DNA from: Limibacter armeniacum
GTDB taxonomy: Bacteria > Bacteroidota > Bacteroidia > Cytophagales > Flammeovirgaceae
Assembly (NCBI RefSeq): GCF_036880985.1
Contig: NZ_JBAJNO010000009.1
Coordinates: forward strand, 1,798,001-1,862,000
Length of the DNA: 64,000 bases
Direction: 5' to 3'
Each line of letters opens with the position of its first letter. Positions within the stretch are counted from its first letter, which is position 1. The translations under genes and the position numbers were made by a program. This document shows, one piece after another, positions 7,793 to 17,386 of this stretch. A model generated the notes under the pieces. That model saw only the letters and a list, made by a program, of their open reading frames with translations. It made no database searches and was not told the DNA's origin.

Positions 7793-8371
7793 ATGAGTAC
7801 AGAAAAGGAATTACAGGAACGTAGCGAATCAAAATGTGAGTTGTGTGCAGCTACAGACAACCTTCAGGTTTACGAAGTACCGCCAACCTCTGATGGAAGC
7901 GCCGATCAAAGTATTCTGGTGTGTAGCACTTGTCATGAACAAATCGAAAATCCAGAAAAGGTAGATGCCAACCATTGGCGATGCCTGAATGACAGCATGT
8001 GGAGTACGGTACCTGCTGTACAGGTAATGGCTTGGAGAATGCTTGACAGGTTAAAGTCCGAAGGCTGGCCACAAGACCTACTGGACATGCTTTACCTTGA
8101 TGATGAGACCATGGCTTGGGCAAAAGCTGGTGCAACTGAAAGCCAGAGTGAAGACAGTATTAAACATTTAGACAGTAACGGTGCTGTGCTGAATGCAGGA
8201 GACTCTGTTGTCCTGATTAAAGACTTGAATGTAAAAGGAGCCAACTTTACAGCCAAAAGAGGAACGGCTGTCAGAAATATTTCACTGGTATATGACAATC
8301 CGGAACAGATTGAAGGACGTGTTAATGGACAACATATTGTTATTTTGACCAAGTATGTGAAGAAGTCATAG
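7793..8371 (+). CDS. PhnA/YjdM-type zinc-ribbon protein
   Basis: Protein of 192 residues. An N-terminal zinc ribbon is formed by Cys15/Cys18 (CELC) and Cys44/Cys47 (CSTC). The conserved PhnA C-terminal domain covers about 130-190 (LNAGDSVVLIKDLNVKG...KRGTAVRNI...IEGRVNGQHIVILTKYVKK). Homologues were named alkylphosphonate utilisation protein PhnA, but the family is widespread without phosphonate genes and its true role is unclear; none of the phn genes is nearby. Cytosolic, with no signal peptide. It is probably monocistronic, ending at a hairpin terminator. Confidence 0.9.
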   Translation: MSTEKELQERSESKCELCAATDNLQVYEVPPTSDGSADQSILVCSTCHEQIENPEKVDANHWRCLNDSMWSTVPAVQVMAWRMLDRLKSEGWPQDLLDMLYLDDETMAWAKAGATESQSEDSIKHLDSNGAVLNAGDSVVLIKDLNVKGANFTAKRGTAVRNISLVYDNPEQIEGRVNGQHIVILTKYVKKS

Positions 8372-8376
8372 TACTA

Positions 8377-8413
8377 ATCCGGTAAGTGTATCACTCACTT
8401 ACCGGATATTTTT
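8377..8413. terminator. Bidirectional intrinsic terminator
   Basis: A perfect 12-bp stem (8377-8388 with 8396-8407) is followed by ATTTTT, between the convergent PhnA-type and deacetylase genes. Confidence 0.85.
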
Positions 8414-8422
8414 CTCTTGTTG

Positions 8423-9331
8423 CTAATTGTTGTTTTTCACCCTTAGGACAGGAAAAAAGCTTATCACCTCCTCTTCCGTCATCTTTCTGCTGAAAGGTGC
8501 ATACTCAAATTCCTCTGCATATTGGAAAGTTGCAGCCTGCTCTTTCCCAAACCTGTTCTCCAACCAGCTTTTCATTTCACCACTGACAGCACTGAACTCT
8601 CCCCAATACTTATGCAGGAATACCTTCTTTTCTGTCCAACCTTCGGGTACCTCATCCAACAATCCTCGCTGGTATGGTGCAAACTCATAAAATTGAGAAG
8701 CATGGGCATCAAAGGATGCCAGCTTTTTTTCAATAGTCCGATCGATTGGAATCACAAAGTCTGGCTTATGCGGAAATGATTTGCTGTAGTAATCTCTCAT
8801 AAACAAAAAAACCGGCTTCTTTTTCAAGGCAGGAATTTCTGGCATAAACAAGGGGGCCATAGACAAGCCTGCCCCTTCTTGCAAAGCTCGTGCTGCTGCC
8901 ATGTTATCAGGATGTCCGCCGCCAAACATCGGCTTGAATGAGATAATCAGATCCACATTCCATTCCCTGATCACCCTCACGATTTCCTTGCGGACTTCCA
9001 CAGTACTTTCCAACTCACCATCATGATAATTCAAAATCTCGTATTCAACGCCTCCCAGCCTTTTTCCAGCTTCTAATGCCTCAGCTTTTCTTCGCTTGGC
9101 AATAGCTTCCTTAGTCATAGTCCAATGTCCTACATCTCCATTCGTCAGCGAAAGAAACTTCACGGCATGGCCAGCTTCCTTTAACAAGGCTGCCGTTCCA
9201 CCGGCATATTCTTCAGCCTCATCAGGGTGAGCCTTTATAACCAATACCCTCAGTTGTTGGGCGTAAATATTTAAAGAAAAAAATAACAAAATGATAGGAA
9301 GACCATTTCTAAAAAATTTGAGTTTATGCAT
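8423..9331 (-). CDS. PIG-L family (LmbE-like) deacetylase, exported
   Basis: The ATG at 9329-9331 gives 302 residues with a signal peptide ending near IYAQ; a longer TTG start at 9382 would add an implausible leader. The zinc-binding motif of the family is present as AHPDEAEEYAGG, close to the usual AHPDD-x-E, and a second motif is GGGHPDNMAAAR. Family members remove acetyl groups from N-acetylglucosamine-type substrates; the exported form suggests a polysaccharide or glycoconjugate target. Asp to Glu in the second acidic position is a mild deviation. It is adjacent to the amylase genes but separated by a terminator and 219 bases, so a shared pathway is only a guess. Confidence 0.88.
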   Translation of the reverse strand: MHKLKFFRNGLPIILLFFSLNIYAQQLRVLVIKAHPDEAEEYAGGTAALLKEAGHAVKFLSLTNGDVGHWTMTKEAIAKRRKAEALEAGKRLGGVEYEILNYHDGELESTVEVRKEIVRVIREWNVDLIISFKPMFGGGHPDNMAAARALQEGAGLSMAPLFMPEIPALKKKPVFLFMRDYYSKSFPHKPDFVIPIDRTIEKKLASFDAHASQFYEFAPYQRGLLDEVPEGWTEKKVFLHKYWGEFSAVSGEMKSWLENRFGKEQAATFQYAEEFEYAPFSRKMTEEEVISFFPVLRVKNNN

Positions 9332-9485
9332 TGCTATTGGGATAAGGATAAAACAAAAATTAAACGGAAGTAACCTATTCAAACCACAATGTTTTTCCTT
9401 CCCCTTTTTCAGGTAGATTCGATAATGAATTAAAATAGGATAAGTTAAAACTGCATACCATTTTCAATCAGAAAAATTGAAAAGT

Positions 9486-9523
9486 AAAAACCCCTTGGAA
9501 AGTTAAAACTATTCAAGGGGTTC
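9486..9523 (-). terminator. Intrinsic terminator after the first amylase gene
   Basis: A 9-bp GC-rich stem (9490-9498 with 9515-9523) is followed on the reverse strand by TTTTTAC. It ends the gene whose stop is at 9551. Confidence 0.7.
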
Positions 9524-9550
9524 TCATTTTCTACAATAATTAAAAGCCTT

Positions 9551-12226
9551 TTACCTATCCTTAATCATTTTAATAAAATTCACTTGATCATCTAATTGAT
9601 ATCGAATAATATACAATCCTGTAGGCTCCCTTGTAAGATCCAATTGCCATTGATGCAGACCTCTCTCTATCTGTAAGATTTCCTGCTGCAAGATTACTCT
9701 TCCTGCAAGATCGATCACGGACCAGCCTACCTTTTGAGTTGCCTGAAGGTTCAGCTGTAGTGCGAATGCTCCGCTCGATGGATTTGGCCAAACTTTCAAA
9801 CCACCTTCTGTTATGGTTTCTGACATTGCCAATCGAGCACTTGAATTACTCCAGCTGCCGTTCTCATACCACCCTTCCGAGCTTCTGCTCAAATCTGTTG
9901 TCTGATTTCCCGCCCCATCATGGAAAAGCAAAGAGGAAGCTGTAGCATCCGTAATGGTGTATTTATACCAGTCATTTCCTTCAGAAGTCATACTTACGCC
10001 TGGCCAAGTCGTAGCTGCAATTGAGGAAGGTATCACATTCCAGTAATGAATCATGGCTCCTGACCAGCCTGAAGGCTTTTTGAAATGCACAGTCAACCCA
10101 GCAGGCTCCTCAGGTTTCGAGTCATACCATTGTCCATCTTTGTACCAACCCGTACTGCTTCTGCTTAGGTCATCTGACTGTTGCCCTGCCCCATCGTTAA
10201 AGATCAGGTTAGCCGATGTCACTGCTTCAGGGAATGTAAATGAGTACCAGCCATCCGTTTCAGCAGTCATACTGACCCCTGGCCAAGTTGCATTTGTCAA
10301 GCTTCCTGTTGGGGTCGCGCCCCAATAATAGATATTAGGATTACTGTAACCTTGGAAATACACTGTAAAGCCTCCAGAAACAGGAACGGTTGTTACATTG
10401 TATGTTTGTTGTGACACAGTTGAAGCATTTCCTGCATCATCTACTGCATAAGCCATAACCACTGTCGTATCGGATAACGTCAACGTAGCGCTGCCGAGAG
10501 CTGAAGGAGAATTGCTATCTGGTGTACTGCCATCTGTAGTATAATAAATCGTTGGGGCAGCTGTTTGGTCATCCGAGGCAGAAATTGTGACTGTTACACT
10601 GTTTGTAAAATCTCCTTCTGCAGGAGAAAAAGACAGGCTTGGTGCTGTTGTATCCTCTTCCGGCGTATCAGGATTCTGATCATACCATTGTCCATCTGTA
10701 TACCAGCCTTCACTGCTTCGGCTCAAGTCATCCGTCTGCTGACTTCCACCATCATTAAATATCAGGTTAATGGATGCTACCCCTTCCGGAAAAGTATATT
10801 TGTACCAGCCATCAGCCTCTGTTGTCATACTGACTCCCGGCCAAGTTGCATTGGTCAAACTACCTGTCGGATTTGCACCCCAATAATAAATGTTCGGGTT
10901 GCTATAGCCTTTGTAGTGAACCGTAAAACCATTAGCCGGTTCTGGATCGGGATCAGGGTCAGGATCTATACTATCTCCTTTGCCCCAAACAGCATAGTTG
11001 TTGCCGGAAGCCTGCAGTGTCCAGTCGGTAGCATCTGACCAGCCAGCCTGCGAAGGACTCCAGTCTCCATAACCGATTTTTACAGCCACTTTACTGTCAA
11101 TTAACCCGACATACTTATCATTGGCTGATACCTGGATATCCAGTGTACTGGTATTGGTCAGACCAAAGTCTTTTCTGACCTTGATCAACGCATCAATCTC
11201 AGCCTTTACTCCCCAGTTAAAATAATGCTCCCAATAGATGGTTGGCGTACCTGGATGTGTCAGCAAATAGGCATAAGCCAATCCAACATTTCCGCTATTC
11301 AGGACATTATTGCCAGCATCGTAACGAGGTGTATCATGGTTCTCTGCAAAAGTTACTGATTTTGAAGGTGACCAACCGATCAATCCTGATGCTTCATTCT
11401 TCCCAGTACTGCTGTTGTAAAAAGCCAGATAGCTATAGTTGTTATCCTTGATGGCACTTTTTAAGGTATAATAGGTAGGAAAGTCAAAGGCTGTAGATGT
11501 CTGGTTTGTACCATCAATCCAGTTTTGAATTTCCTGCTTGCTTTGCCAATCTTCCCCTACTGAGAAAGTAGGTTGCGCACCCCCATTGTACTGACTGATG
11601 TAACCAGCTCCAAAGCCATGTACAAAGTCATAACGCCAGCCTTTATACCCTGCCGCTTTCAGGTAATTCAACCAAGTGATAATCTCACTCTGGACAAATG
11701 TATTGGAGTGGTCTATATCCCTTGCTGCCTCATAAGCAGTACCTGTGTCATTATTTCCTCGAGGTAAACTCTGATAAGCCGCCTGTGACCACACCTCATC
11801 ATTGGAAGCAATCGTCCAGCTTTCCCATGTCGGATTGGTAAAGTCCAACCAGTTGGTAGAGCCTACCCGGTGATTGATTACAATATCCGCAATAGGTTCT
11901 ATTCCATTGTTATTGAGATTTTGGAGCATAGCACGGTGCTCTGTTTCCGTTCCGTAGCTATTGGAGAGGTTATTCAACTGGCGAGGCAAATAACCTTCAT
12001 CCGAACCCGCATCACTTGGAGGTGGCAGCCAAATCATATCAATTCCGGCATCTGCAATCTGTGGCGCCAGACTGCTTACATAATTGTACCACCCTTCCGG
12101 ACGAGCATCATGCGCCTCCCAATAAAATCCTTGCAGCAGTACACGTCCATCACTGGATGACTGCCCAAATGAGACTCCCAACCCTAAAAAGCAGCTGAGA
12201 ATAAAAAGTAATTGTTTTCTAAACAT
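9551..12226 (-). CDS. Secreted GH13 alpha-amylase with three starch-binding modules and T9SS sorting domain
   Basis: Protein of 891 residues with a signal peptide of about 22 residues (VSFGQ). The GH13 catalytic barrel (about 26-350) shows all four conserved regions: DIVINH, GWRYDF with nucleophile Asp200, SVGEDW with acid/base Glu225, and ENHD with Asp298. After a D-P linker (421-430) come a CBM26-like starch-binding module (about 433-517), a chitobiase-C-like Ig module with YYTTDGSTPDS (about 528-613), two more CBM26-like modules (about 619-702 and 710-793) and a type IX secretion sorting domain (about 810-891: KVWPNPSSG, DLAGR, GLYIIR). It is predicted to be exported by T9SS and to degrade starch-like alpha-1,4-glucans outside the cell or on its surface. 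It is 72 bases downstream of a second amylase on the same strand, probably in one operon. Confidence 0.95.
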   Translation of the reverse strand: MFRKQLLFILSCFLGLGVSFGQSSSDGRVLLQGFYWEAHDARPEGWYNYVSSLAPQIADAGIDMIWLPPPSDAGSDEGYLPRQLNNLSNSYGTETEHRAMLQNLNNNGIEPIADIVINHRVGSTNWLDFTNPTWESWTIASNDEVWSQAAYQSLPRGNNDTGTAYEAARDIDHSNTFVQSEIITWLNYLKAAGYKGWRYDFVHGFGAGYISQYNGGAQPTFSVGEDWQSKQEIQNWIDGTNQTSTAFDFPTYYTLKSAIKDNNYSYLAFYNSSTGKNEASGLIGWSPSKSVTFAENHDTPRYDAGNNVLNSGNVGLAYAYLLTHPGTPTIYWEHYFNWGVKAEIDALIKVRKDFGLTNTSTLDIQVSANDKYVGLIDSKVAVKIGYGDWSPSQAGWSDATDWTLQASGNNYAVWGKGDSIDPDPDPDPEPANGFTVHYKGYSNPNIYYWGANPTGSLTNATWPGVSMTTEADGWYKYTFPEGVASINLIFNDGGSQQTDDLSRSSEGWYTDGQWYDQNPDTPEEDTTAPSLSFSPAEGDFTNSVTVTISASDDQTAAPTIYYTTDGSTPDSNSPSALGSATLTLSDTTVVMAYAVDDAGNASTVSQQTYNVTTVPVSGGFTVYFQGYSNPNIYYWGATPTGSLTNATWPGVSMTAETDGWYSFTFPEAVTSANLIFNDGAGQQSDDLSRSSTGWYKDGQWYDSKPEEPAGLTVHFKKPSGWSGAMIHYWNVIPSSIAATTWPGVSMTSEGNDWYKYTITDATASSLLFHDGAGNQTTDLSRSSEGWYENGSWSNSSARLAMSETITEGGLKVWPNPSSGAFALQLNLQATQKVGWSVIDLAGRVILQQEILQIERGLHQWQLDLTREPTGLYIIRYQLDDQVNFIKMIKDR

Positions 12227-12298
12227 TGGGTTTTTACAAGTTGAAGTGAATAAACAAGTTGAAGGAGAGTCCTAGAACTCTCCCTTTCATTTTCAAGA

Positions 12299-15200
12299 TT
12301 ACTTTTTGAGGAGTTTCATAAATTGGCTTCCTGTTTCGGACTGGCAACGTATCAAGTACATTCCTGCAGCCTCTTTAGAAAGGTCAAGCTGCCATTGGTG
12401 ATTTTGGCTAACCTGTGTACTGAATTGTTTCACAATCCTTCCACTCAAATCCATAATGGACCAATTCACTGCTTGCTCTTTTGATAGTACCAATTGCACT
12501 TTTACCTGACCATTGGTTGGATTAGGCCAAACCTGAATGCTTTCATTTTGCAAAACATTGTCAGATAAAGCCGCCATTCTTGCATTAGGGTCAGTAATCC
12601 ATCCGCCATCATACCACCCTTCCGTATTTCTGGACAAGTCTGCTGTCTGATTTCCTGCCCCATCATGGAATAGTAAGTTTGAAGCTGTTGCCTCTGCAAT
12701 TGTAAAAGTGTACCAGTCGTTCCCTTCAGCAGTCATACTGACTCCTGGCCAAGTTGTTGCTGCAATTGAGGAAGGTGTCACATTCCAGTAATGAATCATC
12801 GCGACTGACCAGCTTGACGGCTTTTTGAAATGAATGGTCAATCCTTGAGACACTTCCTCGGTAGGTTTGGAATCATACCACAATCCATCCTTATACCAGC
12901 CTGTACTACTTCGAGATAAGTCTGCTGTTTGGTTTCCTACCCCATCATTGAAAATCAGGTTGGACGAAGTAACTGCCTCAGGAAAAGTGAAAGCATACCA
13001 GCCATCCGTGCCTGCTGTCATCTCCACACCCGGCCAAGAGGCATCTGCCAGACTGCCTGTTGGCGTAGCCGCCCAATGGTAAATTTTCGGATTGCTGTAG
13101 CCTTGGAAGTAAACTGTAAAACCACTTGATACAGGTGACTCGGATACATTATATGTTTCCTGAAAAACAGCAGAAACGTTGCCTGCCTCATCCACTGCAT
13201 AGGCCTTCAATATGGTGGTATCAGACAAAGTAAGGGTAACACTGCCTTGTCCTGAGGTGGAACCACTATTCGGTGTGCTGCCATCCGTTGTATAGTAAAT
13301 CGTTGGAGCACTTGTCCGGTCATCTGAAGCCGAAATAGTCACTTCCACAGCACTTGAGTAATTACCACCTAACGGTGAGAATACTACACTTGGAGGCGTT
13401 GTATCTGGCGTTGGGGATGTTGTCCATCCATTGTCATACCAGCTGTCACCACAAGCGTTCAGATCAGCAGTCTGGTCTGCACCGTTACAGGAGAAAATCA
13501 CATTGGCACAAGAAGCTTCCAAGGTATATTCATACCAGCCATCTCCATCCGTATCAGTCATTGTCTCTCCCGGCCAAGTAGTTGTCGCATCACCATCCTC
13601 AACTGCCCAGAAATAAACGGTCGGCTGCCCACAGGTGGCTTTCCAGTACAAGGTCATTTCTGGAGCATTCGGATCAATGGTATAAGCAAAATCCATCACA
13701 TCTGATGTCTGTCCCTGCCCATCATAAGCAATCGCACGGACAGTCGCAGTAGAAGAAACCGTAAACGGTCCGGTATAAAGCGTTGTCGAAGTTGAAGGCG
13801 TACTGCCATCTGTTGTATAGTAAATTGTATAAGGCGAACCTGATCCTAGAGCTGCACTCAAGGATACTTCCACTGGTGCTGTATACCTTTTCGGTTCAGG
13901 ACTGGCATTGACTACCGGTTTGGAAGGACCACCTGTACCTGCTTCGAAGAAACCTGCCCCATTGGCACCAATCATGCCCGGACCATTCAATACATAGATA
14001 CCCGCCGAAGCTGCAGGTACCGTCATGGACAATGTTCCATTGCTTACGGATACTTCCTTTCCTGTTACCGCATCTCTGTAAATGCCATTAGTCAGACCTG
14101 AAAAATTGAATGTAGCGGTACCATCTTTCGCCAAACCTACAGCCACTTCACTGCTGCCAAACTGACGGACAAAACCAACACCATTTCCACCTCCATTTCC
14201 ATCCCATCTCCAAGAGCCTTTCTGCAAGGCAGGTACCGCTTTTCTGATTGCATTCAGCTTCTTGATATGCTGATAAACCTGATGTGATGATGCCTGATCA
14301 ATTACATCCCCATAATAAGCTCTTCCTGTTTCATTAATCGATTTCTGAATACCTTGTGAGTCATGTATATCGGCATAGGTTCCTGCCTTGAAACGCATCT
14401 CCGTCCCATAATATACACATGGGATACCTCGCCATGTAAACATAAAATTCAGACAGGCTGCCAAGTTCTCATCCGTTCCACCATAGCGTTTATTCCAGTC
14501 ATTATTAGGTCCAAAATCATGGTTATCCAGCCACATGATATTGGTGGAAGGATCGGCGTACAAATGATCATAACGGTCTGCCTGCATTACCTCTGAAAAG
14601 CTGCCTCCATACTCAAAAGGATTGTGGAATGAAGCTTCCGCATAGAAATCCAGTACTGCCATACCCGAAGGCTGTGAGTTGTTCACCTCTCCTCTCCAAG
14701 TGTACCAATGCGGGTTGATTTCCTCAACCTGATGCAACTCATGTCGTTTCTGCGCCACTTCCCCAAAAACAAACAGGTCAGGGTTTACCGCCTTGAAGGC
14801 ATCCAGAAAATACAGTACATCCTCCTTGCTCATATGCTTGATGGTATCCCAACGGAAGGCATCCACGCCCATATTGATAAAGGTGGTATAGGCATTCACC
14901 AAGTAGTCCCTTACTACCTGACTGCCCGTATTCAGGTCAGGTGTGTCCCCAGCCAAAGCACGGTTGTAAAGGTTTTCGGTATCGTCCCAACCTTGGGCAA
15001 AACCATTACCGGAATGATGATACCAGTCAGGGTCAGACGTATCTACGTAAGATTGGGTACTTGGCCAGTTATAAGCTGAAAGGTCGGCATTGTATGGGGC
15101 AGGCATAGTCGGCAGGTTCGCACGGCTCCAGATCTTGCCATCAGCAGGATTAGGTGTCATCCCATCATATTCCCAATTGGGATTTGGCTGAAGTGTATTC

Positions 15201-15739
15201 CCTGATGCGTCCTGTCCCCAAGTCTGTGTTGGGTCAGTATTGTACTTGATTTCTGCCAAGCCCTTCACCCCGAAGCGTCCGGCATGGTTGGTTACGATAT
15301 CGAGTACAATCTTCATTCCCCTTGCATGTACCGCATTGATTAGGTCCTGAAAAGTCGCTCCCGGAGATTCCAGTCTCGGATCAACCTTCGTGAAGTCATA
15401 GGCATGGTAACCGTGATAATCTAGTGGACTCCAGTTCTGCACAATCGGAGTAATCCAGATGGCGGTAAAACCCAAGTCCTGAATATAATCCAGCTTATCA
15501 ATCAGCCCCTTGAAATCCCCTCTCCAGGTTACATCCTGCGGATCGGTAATCAACGGGTTAATGTTAGGGTCAGGGTTATAGGAACTCCATTCGTTTGGGA
15601 CATTGTTAGAAGGATCGCCATCAAAGAAACGGGAGGTAATCAGGAAATATATACTTTCTTCCCTGAAATCAGTTTGGGCATAGATCGGCAAGGCCCATAA
15701 GCAGATGCCTATGAGTAGCAATGATAGTTTTTTAGTCAT
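12299..15739 (-). CDS. Secreted GH13 alpha-amylase, large multimodular, T9SS sorting domain
   Basis: Protein of 1146 residues with a signal peptide (ALPIYAQ). The GH13 barrel (about 25-500) has DIVTNH, AFRWDT with Asp298, FGEVA with Glu327 and LDNHD with Asp408. A small beta domain follows, then a chitobiase-C-like module (about 617-695), a divergent starch-binding module with extra cysteines (about 697-775), a second chitobiase-C-like module, two CBM26-like modules (about 870-950 and 960-1040) and a T9SS type A sorting domain (IQVWPNPTNG, DLSGR, GMYLIR). The last modules are very similar to those of the neighbouring amylase. The two catalytic domains belong to different GH13 branches, so the enzymes probably complement each other on starch or glycogen. 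Confidence 0.95.
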   Translation of the reverse strand: MTKKLSLLLIGICLWALPIYAQTDFREESIYFLITSRFFDGDPSNNVPNEWSSYNPDPNINPLITDPQDVTWRGDFKGLIDKLDYIQDLGFTAIWITPIVQNWSPLDYHGYHAYDFTKVDPRLESPGATFQDLINAVHARGMKIVLDIVTNHAGRFGVKGLAEIKYNTDPTQTWGQDASGNTLQPNPNWEYDGMTPNPADGKIWSRANLPTMPAPYNADLSAYNWPSTQSYVDTSDPDWYHHSGNGFAQGWDDTENLYNRALAGDTPDLNTGSQVVRDYLVNAYTTFINMGVDAFRWDTIKHMSKEDVLYFLDAFKAVNPDLFVFGEVAQKRHELHQVEEINPHWYTWRGEVNNSQPSGMAVLDFYAEASFHNPFEYGGSFSEVMQADRYDHLYADPSTNIMWLDNHDFGPNNDWNKRYGGTDENLAACLNFMFTWRGIPCVYYGTEMRFKAGTYADIHDSQGIQKSINETGRAYYGDVIDQASSHQVYQHIKKLNAIRKAVPALQKGSWRWDGNGGGNGVGFVRQFGSSEVAVGLAKDGTATFNFSGLTNGIYRDAVTGKEVSVSNGTLSMTVPAASAGIYVLNGPGMIGANGAGFFEAGTGGPSKPVVNASPEPKRYTAPVEVSLSAALGSGSPYTIYYTTDGSTPSTSTTLYTGPFTVSSTATVRAIAYDGQGQTSDVMDFAYTIDPNAPEMTLYWKATCGQPTVYFWAVEDGDATTTWPGETMTDTDGDGWYEYTLEASCANVIFSCNGADQTADLNACGDSWYDNGWTTSPTPDTTPPSVVFSPLGGNYSSAVEVTISASDDRTSAPTIYYTTDGSTPNSGSTSGQGSVTLTLSDTTILKAYAVDEAGNVSAVFQETYNVSESPVSSGFTVYFQGYSNPKIYHWAATPTGSLADASWPGVEMTAGTDGWYAFTFPEAVTSSNLIFNDGVGNQTADLSRSSTGWYKDGLWYDSKPTEEVSQGLTIHFKKPSSWSVAMIHYWNVTPSSIAATTWPGVSMTAEGNDWYTFTIAEATASNLLFHDGAGNQTADLSRNTEGWYDGGWITDPNARMAALSDNVLQNESIQVWPNPTNGQVKVQLVLSKEQAVNWSIMDLSGRIVKQFSTQVSQNHQWQLDLSKEAAGMYLIRCQSETGSQFMKLLKK

Positions 15740-15788
15740 CGGAAAGCGTGTGTAAGTTGAATAAATTGGGCAAAAGAAGCCCTGTAAG

Positions 15789-15824
15789 CAAAAGTAATCA
15801 GCAACGATTGCCTGTAATTTTCAA
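15789..15824 (-). promoter_or_regulatory. Possible promoter of the amylase operon
   Basis: On the reverse strand TACTTTTG (15789-15796) fits TAnnTTTG about 50 bases before the start of the larger amylase. The nearest TTG (15822-15824) is 25 bases upstream, a little far. Confidence 0.45.
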
Positions 15825-15856
15825 AACAAAATATACAGTGTTACGATACAATTAAA

Positions 15857-16048
15857 TTAAGAATAGATTAGGCTATTCTCAACAACTGCTCTAATTGGAA
15901 GTGTTGTGTTATTTTTAAATACTTTCTTCAGTTTTTGAAATAAAGAATACCTATCAGATTTTAATATAAAAGTCATCATATCAATACCATATTGGTTTAA
16001 TTCACGACTCAAATCCTCTATAGGTGTAACATATACATCTTTAAACAA
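15857..16048 (-). CDS. Possible small protein or gene remnant (63 residues)
   Basis: An open frame of 63 residues fills part of a 559-base AT-rich gap. It has an ATG start but no recognised domain, signal peptide or homology. It may be chance or a decayed remnant; I list it only because the gap is otherwise empty. Confidence 0.2.
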   Translation of the reverse strand: MFKDVYVTPIEDLSRELNQYGIDMMTFILKSDRYSLFQKLKKVFKNNTTLPIRAVVENSLIYS

Positions 16049-16297
16049 ATGAAAATATCAATACAAAGCAATATCATTCTAAAACACTCAGAATTTCAAC
16101 CGGTTTCGGGGTGAAAAAAATTTCATTTTATATAAAAAATAAATTTCACAGGAAGTTAGGGTACATTTCTATACCTTAATCATCCACTATCTGTAGGGTG
16201 ACCTATTTAAAATCAGATGATAAATCAGTAATTTCCCAAAGCAGTTTATCTACTGACTCAAACCCACTTTTTCTATTACATATAACTGGTTGCTACA

Positions 16298-17374
16298 ATG
16301 AATCACTATACCAACAAACTGACAGGCAGAACAGTACTGACCGATCAAGGCGAATACCTTTATTTTGCAGGTACGGCTTATCTGGGTCTAGATGTACATG
16401 AAACCTTCAATGCAGCTATTCAGGAAGGAATTGGACAATATGGTCACCATTTTGGTGCTTCCAGATTAGGTAACCTGAAACTATCCGTATTTGAAGATTT
16501 TGAAAATGCCTTTACCAGTAAGATGGGATATGAAGATGGAATTGTAGTTTCTTCAGGTACATTGGCAGCCCAACTGTTTGTACAGGCATATGGAAAAAAC
16601 TTCGCCTGTTTCTATATAAAAGGTACCCACCCAAGCCTATTTCAAAATCAGCCACACAAGCTTATTACTGCTGATACTGATGGGGCTTTGCAAATCAATC
16701 AGGAAGATGGTCCTGCAATGGTACTGTTCAATGCACTGGACCCTCTTTTTTGTGAAGTCATCGATTTTGAATGGCTTATGGAAATTGATCCTAAAAAACC
16801 GCTTACTGTTGTGGTTGACGCTTCCCATGCCTTTGGGGTACAAGAAAAGCTTTTAATGCAGGTAAACCGATTTATAAAACGCTTTCCAAATATATCACTG
16901 GTATTATTGGGTTCATTAGGAAAAGCCTACTCCATGCCCGCCGGAATCATTATGGGAGACAAGTCTACGATGGATCAACTGCGAAAATCCCCTTTATTTG
17001 GAGGTAGCTCCCCTGCCTCCCCTGCTTATCTATATGCTTTTCTAAAATCTGCAACACTTATTCAGACACAGTATGAAAAACTCTTGTATAACAGGCAACT
17101 TTTTGCGGAAGCTCCTTCAATAAAACCCTTTTTCAAAACCCTCAATGAGTTTCCTGTTTTTGTCAGTCAGAACCAAAACCTGGTAACATTTCTTCAACAA
17201 CAGAAAGTTCTGATCTCAAGCTTCAGATACCCTACACCCGATGCTGCATTACTCAACAGAATTGTGATCAATGCCTCACATTCTAAACAGGATATTCTAA
17301 ACCTGATTCAAATTTTGAATGACTTGGAAAAAGAAAAAGGAGAGCATTCTACCTTTAGAATACTCTCCTCTTAA
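16298..17374 (+). CDS. Fold-type I PLP enzyme, BioF-like aminotransferase/acyltransferase family
   Basis: Cytosolic PLP-dependent protein of 358 residues. The aminotransferase class I/II layout is visible: GTAYLGL near residue 25, HFGASRLGNLKL at 51-62 (the glycine-rich region seen in 8-amino-7-oxononanoate synthases), SSGTLAAQ for cofactor phosphate contact, VVVDASHAFG with Asp174 and His177, and Lys209 in GSLGKAYSMPAG as the Schiff-base lysine. It resembles the alpha-oxoamine synthase group but is shorter and more divergent than true BioF, so the substrate is unknown. No biotin genes are nearby. It is convergent with a flavin monooxygenase gene whose stop is only 12 bases away. Confidence 0.82.
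   Translation: MNHYTNKLTGRTVLTDQGEYLYFAGTAYLGLDVHETFNAAIQEGIGQYGHHFGASRLGNLKLSVFEDFENAFTSKMGYEDGIVVSSGTLAAQLFVQAYGKNFACFYIKGTHPSLFQNQPHKLITADTDGALQINQEDGPAMVLFNALDPLFCEVIDFEWLMEIDPKKPLTVVVDASHAFGVQEKLLMQVNRFIKRFPNISLVLLGSLGKAYSMPAGIIMGDKSTMDQLRKSPLFGGSSPASPAYLYAFLKSATLIQTQYEKLLYNRQLFAEAPSIKPFFKTLNEFPVFVSQNQNLVTFLQQQKVLISSFRYPTPDAALLNRIVINASHSKQDILNLIQILNDLEKEKGEHSTFRILSS
17339..17368. terminator. Possible terminator inside the 3' end of the PLP gene
   Basis: A 13-bp inverted repeat (17339-17351 with 17356-17368, one mismatch that becomes G.U on the reverse RNA) overlaps the last codons. It has no strong T-run, so termination is uncertain. Confidence 0.35.
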
Positions 17375-17386
17375 CTTCAACCTGAA

